A stretch of 64,000 nt of DNA from an uncultured Porphyromonadaceae bacterium (GTDB lineage: Bacteria > Bacteroidota > Bacteroidia > Bacteroidales > Muribaculaceae). Positions 9,771 through 18,247 of this stretch are shown here, in pieces. The stretch is taken from positions 1-64,000 of the forward strand of contig CAMWMD010000005.1 in assembly GCA_947175265.1 (NCBI GenBank), read 5' to 3'. Made by a program: the position numbers and the translations under genes. The number at the start of each line of letters is the position of its first letter. The stretch's first letter is position 1. The notes under the pieces are model-generated. The model had not been told where the DNA came from and did no database searches. It saw only the letters and a program-made list of their open reading frames with translations.

Positions 9771-9965
9771 ATGCATTCTTTATTTTTCATCGGAGGGTTA
9801 GGTGCCTCCGAAATACTCCTCATAGCACTCGTGGTGCTCCTCTTTTTCGGAGGTAAGAAAATTCCTGAAATGATGAAAGGCCTTGGAAAAGGTGTTCGTT
9901 CTTTCAAAGAAGGTATGAAGGAACTCGAACCCGAGACCAAGGATTCAGAAAATACCGAAAACTGA
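9771..9965 (+). CDS. tatA: Sec-independent protein translocase TatA/TatE
   Basis: 64 aa; single TM then LFFGGKKIPEMMKGLGKGVRSFKEGMKE amphipathic helix, diagnostic of TatA. Confidence 0.9.
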   Translation: MHSLFFIGGLGASEILLIALVVLLFFGGKKIPEMMKGLGKGVRSFKEGMKELEPETKDSENTEN

Positions 9966-10000
9966 CACAATCGGAATGCCGTGACCCAATGGCTTCCGCC

Positions 10001-10028
10001 GACGGACGATCCTCTCGGGTCGTCCGTC
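10001..10028 (+). terminator. Stem-loop downstream of tatA
   Basis: GACGGACGA-tcctctcggg-TCGTCCGTC, perfect 9-bp stem; no clear U-tract on + strand. Confidence 0.5.
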
Positions 10029-10092
10029 TCCATAAAAAAAGCATGTTGCTGTTACGTTCCGGCGCCTTATCCGTATCTATAGTGTAAGCAAC

Positions 10093-10572
10093 ATGAAAAC
10101 AGACCGACTCACATATTCATTCCTGAACGTGCGTGACAGATTGCACCGGAATGCCCTGAGAATCCTCAAAAACGATGAGGATGCCAAGGATGCTCTTCAG
10201 GATACATTCTACAACCTTTGGAAGAATGAGCCACCCGCATCTGACACCGAAGCACGCAACAAACTCTTTACGGTATTACGAAATATCTGTATAGACAGGC
10301 TCCGCCGCAGGCAGACTGTACCGATAAATGAATCTGACCTCGGGGAAATCACAGTCCAACCCGGTTTCTCAGAGGATATGGAGCGCCTGGAGACCTTGCT
10401 TTCAACTGGCTTGACTCAAATTCAACGGGAAATATATACCTTTGCAGTACACGACTGCCTGGAGTATGAGGAGATTGCCTCTCGGCTAAACATGACGGTA
10501 GAAGCCGTGAGGATGAATATGAGCCGGGCAAGAAAGAGAATAAGGGATAATTACAAAAAACTGAACAGATGA
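10093..10572 (+). CDS. ECF RNA polymerase sigma factor
   Basis: DAKDALQDTFYNLWKN region 2 and ECLEYEEIASRLNMTVEAVRMNMSRARKRIRD-like region 4. Confidence 0.9.
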   Translation: MKTDRLTYSFLNVRDRLHRNALRILKNDEDAKDALQDTFYNLWKNEPPASDTEARNKLFTVLRNICIDRLRRRQTVPINESDLGEITVQPGFSEDMERLETLLSTGLTQIQREIYTFAVHDCLEYEEIASRLNMTVEAVRMNMSRARKRIRDNYKKLNR

Positions 10573-11066
10573 AAGACAACGACCACATACTGACACTGCA
10601 GGAGACTGAGGAACTCTGCCGGTTATATATGGAGTGTAAACTTTCAGTGCTGGAAGAGAAGGAACTGCAGTATATCCTTGGGATGATGCCTTACAGTTCT
10701 CCCGTTATCGAGGAGGCGAGAGAATCCATGAGGGCTGAGGGGATATTATCCCTCAATACAAAGGCTCGTAAAAAGCCGGAAAGGAAATGGCTGCGGCGTG
10801 CCGTAGGAATCGCGGCTTCGGTATCCGTAATCCTCATGGTCTCCCTCTTCATTACAAATCATTCCGCCGATTCGGGGGAAGAGGAGATAATAATTGCATA
10901 CGAGGGGGGACGCCGTCTCAGCCCCGAGGAATCTGAGAAGGCTGTGGAGGAAGCACAGAGGAAAGCCGAGGCCCTTATGGCTATGGCAAAGGAAAAAGAG
11001 AGGGAGGAGGAACTGAAACAGGAATACTTCATAAGTTTAATGTCAGATAAATCATACAAGAAATGA
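10569..11066 (+). CDS. Single-TM protein downstream of the ECF sigma (possible anti-sigma)
   Basis: Overlaps sigma stop; one TM helix (AVGIAASVSVILMVSLFI) between charged N-terminal and Glu/Lys-rich C-terminal regions. Confidence 0.6.
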   Translation: MKDNDHILTLQETEELCRLYMECKLSVLEEKELQYILGMMPYSSPVIEEARESMRAEGILSLNTKARKKPERKWLRRAVGIAASVSVILMVSLFITNHSADSGEEEIIIAYEGGRRLSPEESEKAVEEAQRKAEALMAMAKEKEREEELKQEYFISLMSDKSYKK

Positions 11067-11449
11067 AGCGGTATCTCTTAATAATAATATGTATCCTTGG
11101 AGGATTGACGGCTATGGCAAAACCTCCGCATCTGAATGTCGAGAAACTTTTCGACGGTTCGTATAATTCCGACCACACCGTATATATCCACATATCCAAA
11201 TCCAAGGCGAAATATTTCCGTGGCTTTACCGTAACCCACAATGCCGCCTTGGTAAAGAAGGTGACGGATCTGTTCAAAAAGGATGTGGAAAGAGCCGAGA
11301 CCTCGCAGGAGATAATACAGAACGGAGGGGTGGCATATACTTCAATGACAATAAAGAACAACGGTCATGAAATTAACATCGGCTTATCCTACTCTCCGGG
11401 CGATGTCTGCTATCTTTTCATCAGCGGCCCTAATGAGGCGTTCAAATAA
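11063..11449 (+). CDS. Small secreted protein (DUF6108-like, tentative)
   Basis: Signal peptide MKRYLLIIICILGGLTAMAK; overlaps previous ORF. Confidence 0.6.
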   Translation: MKRYLLIIICILGGLTAMAKPPHLNVEKLFDGSYNSDHTVYIHISKSKAKYFRGFTVTHNAALVKKVTDLFKKDVERAETSQEIIQNGGVAYTSMTIKNNGHEINIGLSYSPGDVCYLFISGPNEAFK

Positions 11450-11476
11450 TCTGATAATCTAAATCCACCGGCAATT

Positions 11477-13615
11477 ATGAAAAAATTATTTATGCTGCTC
11501 TTCGGAGCGGCAGCACCCTTCACGTCTCTTCTCGGACAGGAGACCAACGACTCAGTAGCGGCAGCTATGGAAAAGCAACTTAATCTAAATGAAGTGGTTG
11601 TTATGGCCAAACGTCTGGTTATGAAACAAGAACCTGATCGTATCGTGTATCTTACCAAGAATGATCCCTACGCAAAAGGATTGAACGGATTCGAACTGCT
11701 TGACCGCATTCCCCGCGTCTCGGTGATTAGCGATCAGGTCAGCGTAGCGGGGAAAAACTCTGTGAGGTATATCATCGACGGACACCTGCTCGAGATGACT
11801 GACGATGCCTTGACCATGAAACTGAAAAATCTTCAGGCTGATGGAATTGAGAAAATAGAACTCCTCACTTCTCCCCCTGCCAAATATGCAAGCGGTAATA
11901 ATGTGGCCTACATCAGTATCACAACCAGAAATGAATCGCTCGGCACTCGTGGCAACGCATGGGGAAGAGGGCGGTACAGTGATCAATTCGATTACTCTCT
12001 GGGGGGAAATGTAAGCCATTCGACTCGTAGAATCGAGTTTTCCGCTGATGCGGGATGGAACGACTCAAAAGGTATCAACGACATTGACCGTGATTACACT
12101 TTTACCGATCATACTCAGGTCTCTAGCCGGAGAAACAGGTTCGAATGGAAAACCCTCGGGGCAAACGCTCTATTCAAATATAAGTTTACACCGAATTTTT
12201 GCGCCGGAACAATAGTGAATTACAGCAGGAACATGATCAAAAACGACCTTACGGACAGAACAACGGATGGCGATTCATACATGCTCTCGACTTCTACCGG
12301 ACCCTCTAATCCCGAAAACGCAATCACACTCACAGGTTTTATGGACTGGAACCTTGATTCTTCCGGAAAGATTCTGAGCCTCACCTACAACTGGTTCGAC
12401 AAGCGCAGCATGGCTTCTTCATATGTGACCACAATCTGGGATAATGGTGACGGATCCGGCCTGACAAGGGATGCCGACAACGTATACGCCATACACTCCA
12501 TAAAACTTGACGCCACACTCCCTTTCCGGAATTTCAAGGTGGAGACCGGCGCGGCATATACTTCAATAGGCAACAATACCAATCTGAGCATCGACAATGA
12601 TATTGACGGGGTGCCCTTTAATGATCCGACCCAAAGCAACCATTTCATCTATAATGAGAAAACAACGGCCTTATACCTCACCGCACAAAGGAGCCTCGGC
12701 AATTCCCTTTTCGGGAAAATCGGGGTGAGATTCGAACACACCGATGTAAGGGGTATACAGAAAACCGACAACTCCCGGCATGACCAAGGAAATGATTACG
12801 TTTTCCCGTCGGTATTGCTGAGTTGGAACATTCCGGAGGGTGGGCGCCTTTCCGCCGACTATTCCATGGGCATCACGCGCCCGAGTTTCGGGGATATGAA
12901 TCCGTTCCGCTATTATAATACCGTAAGAGACTACTTCACCGGAAATCCGGACCTTGAATCCGTCATAGGCCATAACGTAGGGATAAACTACAGTTTCAAG
13001 GGGTTATATGCCGTAGTCTATGGCTCATGGAACAAAAATGCAATCAGCTATATCACACGCTTTACCCCGGAAGGGATGCAATGGTCGACACCGGAGAATT
13101 GTCTCAACACTATGAAGACCGGTCTTTACGCCTCCTACAACCGCTCGCTGTTCAATTGGTGGAATCTAAATGTGGGTGGAGAGGTGTTCTATTCCCTGAC
13201 AAAATCCAAGATATCCGATTTCAGGGATGCAAATGACAGCGGCTGGAGCGGTAAGATCGAATTGAACACCTCATGGATGCTAAACCCTCGGAAGACACTT
13301 ATATTCAATCTCCGTTGCAGCCATTATTTCCCCTACCGGGAGAAAATGATAAGATATGAGAACCGTACTTTTCTCAATTGTGAATTAAGATATATGCTTC
13401 TTGACAACCGACTGACACTCACGGCCTCCGTGACAGACCCGTTCGGTTGGAGCATAACTAAGTCGAACGCCTATTTCAAGGATTACAGTATGTACACAGA
13501 GACCAACATCCACCAGCACTCAGTAGCCTTCCGCATCGCTTACTCATTCGGAGGGAAGAAAGTCTCCAATGTCTACAGAGATACCAAGGAACGCGAATCG
13601 CAACGCTCATATTAA
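11477..13615 (+). CDS. Outer membrane beta-barrel protein (TonB-dependent receptor-like)
   Basis: Plug-like region (LNEVVVMAKRLVMKQEPDRIVYL), repeated aromatic beta strands. Confidence 0.8.
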   Translation: MKKLFMLLFGAAAPFTSLLGQETNDSVAAAMEKQLNLNEVVVMAKRLVMKQEPDRIVYLTKNDPYAKGLNGFELLDRIPRVSVISDQVSVAGKNSVRYIIDGHLLEMTDDALTMKLKNLQADGIEKIELLTSPPAKYASGNNVAYISITTRNESLGTRGNAWGRGRYSDQFDYSLGGNVSHSTRRIEFSADAGWNDSKGINDIDRDYTFTDHTQVSSRRNRFEWKTLGANALFKYKFTPNFCAGTIVNYSRNMIKNDLTDRTTDGDSYMLSTSTGPSNPENAITLTGFMDWNLDSSGKILSLTYNWFDKRSMASSYVTTIWDNGDGSGLTRDADNVYAIHSIKLDATLPFRNFKVETGAAYTSIGNNTNLSIDNDIDGVPFNDPTQSNHFIYNEKTTALYLTAQRSLGNSLFGKIGVRFEHTDVRGIQKTDNSRHDQGNDYVFPSVLLSWNIPEGGRLSADYSMGITRPSFGDMNPFRYYNTVRDYFTGNPDLESVIGHNVGINYSFKGLYAVVYGSWNKNAISYITRFTPEGMQWSTPENCLNTMKTGLYASYNRSLFNWWNLNVGGEVFYSLTKSKISDFRDANDSGWSGKIELNTSWMLNPRKTLIFNLRCSHYFPYREKMIRYENRTFLNCELRYMLLDNRLTLTASVTDPFGWSITKSNAYFKDYSMYTETNIHQHSVAFRIAYSFGGKKVSNVYRDTKERESQRSY

Positions 13616-13662
13616 TTCATGCAGGAAAGACACCATATATCGTAAAAACTGTCTGATTACGA

Positions 13663-13863
13663 TTAAAGGATTGCCCCAATTATCAGGGACAATCCTTTAA
13701 TCTCTTTCATCATTGACACATCATAACTGCTCCCGGCCTTATCATCCGTAAATGTTATGGTCACTTTATTATCATAGTTGTTGAATCCTCGGCACTTTGG
13801 TTTGGAGTATGACGATAAAGTGACTATGCACATCATCAGTATTGTGAATATTACAGTCTTCAT
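13663..13863 (-). CDS. Small putative secreted protein
   Basis: 66 aa with signal-peptide-like N-terminus MKTVIFTILMMCIVTLSSYSKPKC; coding status uncertain. Confidence 0.35.
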   Translation of the reverse strand: MKTVIFTILMMCIVTLSSYSKPKCRGFNNYDNKVTITFTDDKAGSSYDVSMMKEIKGLSLIIGAIL

Positions 13864-14362
13864 ATTATTTTCAATTAGAATATTATTTACCCTGTATCAT
13901 CTTCCGGTAGTGTTTGAACGGTCTGCGCCGGCATCAATGTTTATAAGAGTATGTTTACTTTTGTAAGATATGTCCCCCTTTTTAATCCGAAGTGCTTTCT
14001 TTGCCATGCAATCGTTGTGTACTTACCTCATTTTTCTTTTAAATTTCTCTTCGTCTTGCAAGGAAATTACAATTTTTGCTTTTTTTATTTTTTGGAACGG
14101 AACGATTTTAACATATTTTTGAGGCTTTCTACCCTCAAATTCCTTTATTAACCATTATCTACTAATATGTTGCAAAAATCACCATATCTTGCAAAACGTT
14201 CCACCCCTGAAACGATTCCGGTGTAATGTCTCCTCTCAGAAAATACTTTTAAATTAATGAGCGACGAACCCCTTGTCATGCCTCTCCAGTTTTAATGTAA
14301 TTGGCGTTATGATTTTGAAGTAAAATATGGAGGGAACAGGGCTCTATCTCACAATTTTTTAA

Positions 14363-14370
14363 TACATTTG
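14363..14370 (+). promoter_or_regulatory. Bacteroidetes -7 element TACATTTG
   Basis: TAnnTTTG match 21 bp before ORF 14391. Confidence 0.45.
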
Positions 14371-14390
14371 CAATAATTAAGGCAACGTGT

Positions 14391-15950
14391 ATGGAAATAT
14401 TAGAAAAATACCCAATCGGTGAACAGGACTTCAAGAGTGTCCGGGAAGGTGGTTATGTATATCTTGACAAAACAAGATATATCAATACAATCATACAGAG
14501 TGGCGATAAGTATCTTTTCCTTGCCCGACCCCGCCGATTCGGAAAATCCCTGTTCCTTTCAACCCTTCAATACTTTTTTGAAGGCAGACGCGACCTTTTC
14601 AAAGGATTGTTTATAGATTCTACCGACTGGAATTGGGAATCATATCCTGTGCTGCGCATTGACCTCAACACACAGAAATACGCCGATTCCGGTCTGTTGG
14701 GAAACGTGCTTGAGACACTGTTTCAGAATTGGGAGAAAAGATACGGAATCAAAAAGTTGTTTCCCGATTATGCACAGAGATTCAACTATATTCTACAGGA
14801 AATTCACTCCGTCACCGGGAAGCAGGTCGTCATTCTCGTGGATGAATATGACAAACCTCTTGTGGGAAACCTCAACAAGGATAAGAATTTTGAGGATTAC
14901 CGTGAGCAACTGGCAGCCCTTTACTCCAACTTCAAGAGCAGTGCCGAACATATACGCCTGGTGTTCCTGACAGGGGTAAGCCGTTTCTGTAAACTCTCGG
15001 TTTTTTCCGACCTCAATAACCTTAAAGACATCACTTTCTCCAATGATTATGCCGATATTTGCGGCATTACATCTGAAGAACTTTCAACCCGCCTACAGTC
15101 AGGCATACACTTACTGGCTCAAAACCTGGAAGTGGATTATCAGGAAGCGGCATCACTCTTGAAGGATAATTACGACGGTTATCATTTTGCAAGGAAGGGA
15201 AGCGACATCTATAATCCCTGGTCATTGTTGAGTTGTCTTTCCGAAAAGGAAATAAAGGATTATTGGAATGAGACGGGATTGCCCACCATAGTCGCAGAAT
15301 CACTAAAACGAATTAACGCCAATCTGGAGAGTCTTTTTGACTCATATTGTTCGGAAGATGAACTCAAAGGGTTTGATCTCCTGAACCCTAACCCATTCGC
15401 ATTGCTTTATCAGACGGGCTACCTCACTATAAAGTGTTACGAGCGGAAAATTAACAGCTACCGTCTCGGAATTCCAAACAAAGAAGTAAAAAGAGGATTT
15501 TTCAAAATCCTTCTTCCTTATTACGTCAAGACCAAAACTGAAACAAGCAACCGTATAGTAGATGCTATAGTAAGGCATTTCATTTTTGGGCAACCGGAAG
15601 AGGCGATGAAAGCCATGCAGTCTTATTTCGCAGGTATTGACTATAAAATGCGACTAGATAATGAAAATAATTTCCATAATGCCTTTTACCTCCTGTTGGA
15701 TATCATCGGTCTTGATACAACCACTGAATCGCACACCTCAGAGGGCAGCATAGATATCGTGGTGAGGACTGACGACTATATCTATGTCATCGAACTGAAA
15801 TATGATAAATCCGCAGAGGCAGCCTTACGTCAGATTGAGGAAAAACACTATTGTAGGAAATACCTTACAGAAAACCGGAAGTTATTCAAAATCGGGGTTG
15901 CGTTCTCTTCCAAAACCCGTTGCATTGAAAACTGGATAATCACAGACTGA
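14391..15950 (+). CDS. AAA-ATPase-like / PD-(D/E)XK nuclease-like protein (DUF1703 type)
   Basis: YPIGEQDFKSVREGGYVYLDKTRYI, RPRRFGKSLFLSTL (Walker A), VILVDEYDKPLV (Walker B), C-terminal SIDIVVRTDDYIYVIELKYDKSAEAALRQIEEK. Confidence 0.9.
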   Translation: MEILEKYPIGEQDFKSVREGGYVYLDKTRYINTIIQSGDKYLFLARPRRFGKSLFLSTLQYFFEGRRDLFKGLFIDSTDWNWESYPVLRIDLNTQKYADSGLLGNVLETLFQNWEKRYGIKKLFPDYAQRFNYILQEIHSVTGKQVVILVDEYDKPLVGNLNKDKNFEDYREQLAALYSNFKSSAEHIRLVFLTGVSRFCKLSVFSDLNNLKDITFSNDYADICGITSEELSTRLQSGIHLLAQNLEVDYQEAASLLKDNYDGYHFARKGSDIYNPWSLLSCLSEKEIKDYWNETGLPTIVAESLKRINANLESLFDSYCSEDELKGFDLLNPNPFALLYQTGYLTIKCYERKINSYRLGIPNKEVKRGFFKILLPYYVKTKTETSNRIVDAIVRHFIFGQPEEAMKAMQSYFAGIDYKMRLDNENNFHNAFYLLLDIIGLDTTTESHTSEGSIDIVVRTDDYIYVIELKYDKSAEAALRQIEEKHYCRKYLTENRKLFKIGVAFSSKTRCIENWIITD

Positions 15951-16130
15951 TTCCACTTTACAGCCAATCTTGCATATCCCTTTTTCCTCTGATTCCGTTT
16001 TGGGCATGTTTTGATTATAAAATCATTATTATGGTATTAATCAGCAGTTTCATTTTTCAATTATTATGATTTGAATATGAAACTATAGGTTTTGACGTGA
16101 AGTTGTGCTAACTTTACGCATATCACTATC

Positions 16131-16293
16131 ACCCCTCTTGAGACCACCCTCCGGGTGGCAGCCGGACGGTTAGAGGGCTGGCATCTCCATGACGTGTAAG
16201 AATAGGAAAATTAAGGTAAAAAATGAGTTAAGCAGTGTAACGAAACAAACGTGGCCACAAATTGGAGATGTCAGGTGGCCACATTTGTTTTTT
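16131..16293 (+). ncRNA. Candidate structured RNA or attenuator ending in a terminator (alternative: insertion-element end)
   Basis: CCCTCT/AGAGGG stem enclosing CCACCC-tcc-GGGTGG; terminator stem at 16245-16288 plus T6; terminator loop complementary over 12 nt to 16178-16189. Confidence 0.4.
16245..16293 (+). terminator. Intrinsic terminator
   Basis: ACAAACGTGGCCAC / GTGGCCACATTTGT 14-bp stem with one mismatch, followed by TTTTTT. Confidence 0.75.
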
Positions 16294-16378
16294 ATCCCAT
16301 TTTATTATAACTTTACATTCCCGTACCGCTTGCGGACGGAAAGAAACTCCCTAAATCAAAATACCAACTGACCTTAAG

Positions 16379-18025
16379 ATGAAACTAACGGCTTCACTCA
16401 AATATCTAATCACCATACTCCTCCTTTTGGGTTGCATGGCCTGTCAGAATAAAGACGACAAAAATCCAGAGGACGTCAGGTCGCTCTACGTCACTCTCGA
16501 TAATGAGATAGAGGGATACCAAAACTATGACTCAAAAAAGAATCTGAGAATTGAGGAACTGAAGCAGCATTATCTTAAAGAAAAGGATTCCGCGAAAGGT
16601 CTTGAGATCATAAACCGACTCGTGTATGAGTTCAACAGTTACAATGCCGATTCCGCTCTGTATTATGTCGACAAATGCCTGCAACATCCCCTCGTCAGGA
16701 ACGACAGACACGAAACCATGCGCCTGATAATACGGAAAGCCGATATATATGCCCATGCCGGTCTGTTTTCAGATGCCTTGGCTACTCTCGCCTCCCTCCC
16801 GAGGCAAGAGATACCCGATAAACTCCTTGAAGAGTATTTCGCAACATACTGCGCACTGTATCAGTATCTCAGTGAATATACCTCCGAACATGACACCTCT
16901 TCACTATATGTGGAGAAACGCGCGATTTATGCCGACTCCCTGCGTCAGGTCACTGACCAAGGCTCTTTCAACGACCTCATTTACGTCTACACCGAGAAGG
17001 CAAGAAACGGCGACACCGAGACCGCGATATCAGCCCTGAAGGGTGAACTTTCAAAATATCAGCCCGGTATGAGGGAATACTCCATAATAGCATCAACTCT
17101 GGCATACATATACAAGACCGTAGGTAATGACACAGAATACAGGCGAAACCTGACCATGAGCGCGATTTCCGACGTGAAGGGCTCCGTGAAAGAGAATATG
17201 TCGTTCCGCGAACTCGCGACGGTGATGTTTGAGGACGGTGATGTCGAGCATGCCAACCACTACCTGAAGAAAAGCATCGCCGATGCCAATTTCTATTCCG
17301 CACTCATGCGCAACGCCCAGTCAAGCAAGATGCTTCCCGTGATTGACGAGGCATACGCCATCCGCCAGAAACAACTCAACTCACGCTTGAGGACAATGAT
17401 GTGGTGCAGCATAATTCTTTCCTGCATACTTATAGTCACCGTTTTCCTTATCCTGAAACAATTCCGCAATCTGCATGAGGCAAATAAAAAGATACGCCTC
17501 GCAAATGAGGAACTGGCTGAAAAAAACTCCGAACTCGCCGACAAGAACGTGCTCCTGCGCGAGTCGAACCGTACAAAGGAACAGTATGCCGGACTATTCA
17601 TGGAATATTGCTCTTCCGCAATCTCATCGCTGCAGTCATATCAGAAATCACTCAAGGTGCTCGCAGCCCAGGGGGGAAACAGGGCTGCCCTCTTGAAGAA
17701 ACTCGAATCCACAGAAATTTCGGAGGAGATGTTGAAAAGATTCTACCGCATGTTTGATGAGGCCATACTTCAACTCTACCCCGACTTCATCGAGAAATTC
17801 AACAGCCTCCTGCTTCCCGAGGAGAGGATTACACCTAAATCCGGCGAACTCCTGAACACTGAACTCCGCCTCTACGCTTTGATAAGGATGGGCATCGACG
17901 ACAGCGCAAAGATAGCTCGCTTCCTGCGATGCTCCATATCCACCGTCTACACATACAGGTCGAAAATAAAGAAAAGGGCCCTCCGTCCCGACTCCTTTGA
18001 AGACGATGTGAAGGAAATTTCCTGA
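16379..18025 (+). CDS. SusR-like (DUF6377-type) membrane transcriptional regulator
   Basis: Lipobox-like N-terminus, helical sensor, TM (MMWCSIILSCILIVTVFLILK), coiled coil and C-terminal HTH (LRLYALIRMGIDDSAKIARFLRCSISTVYTYRSKIKKRA); directly upstream of a SusCDEF/GH13/GH97 set. Confidence 0.8.
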   Translation: MKLTASLKYLITILLLLGCMACQNKDDKNPEDVRSLYVTLDNEIEGYQNYDSKKNLRIEELKQHYLKEKDSAKGLEIINRLVYEFNSYNADSALYYVDKCLQHPLVRNDRHETMRLIIRKADIYAHAGLFSDALATLASLPRQEIPDKLLEEYFATYCALYQYLSEYTSEHDTSSLYVEKRAIYADSLRQVTDQGSFNDLIYVYTEKARNGDTETAISALKGELSKYQPGMREYSIIASTLAYIYKTVGNDTEYRRNLTMSAISDVKGSVKENMSFRELATVMFEDGDVEHANHYLKKSIADANFYSALMRNAQSSKMLPVIDEAYAIRQKQLNSRLRTMMWCSIILSCILIVTVFLILKQFRNLHEANKKIRLANEELAEKNSELADKNVLLRESNRTKEQYAGLFMEYCSSAISSLQSYQKSLKVLAAQGGNRAALLKKLESTEISEEMLKRFYRMFDEAILQLYPDFIEKFNSLLLPEERITPKSGELLNTELRLYALIRMGIDDSAKIARFLRCSISTVYTYRSKIKKRALRPDSFEDDVKEIS

Positions 18026-18247
18026 CGGAAACCTCATCCGGAAAGGTCAAATCCTTTTGCAGATTATTGATTTAACACCCTCTTCTCGATACATATATAC
18101 CTAATTCACTGAATATTGCAATCTTGATATGTTTTGATTGAGATTTGACACACTTGATTATGGGGAAAATGTTGATGAACTTTGTCAACATCTAACCGCG
18201 ACACCTTTAATCACAGTGAAAACTCATCACAATTAAAACATACAATA

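Noticed and set aside
18169-18191. 7-bp hairpin ATGTTGA/TCAACAT in the susC leader
   Set aside because: Too short to separate from chance without homolog comparison.
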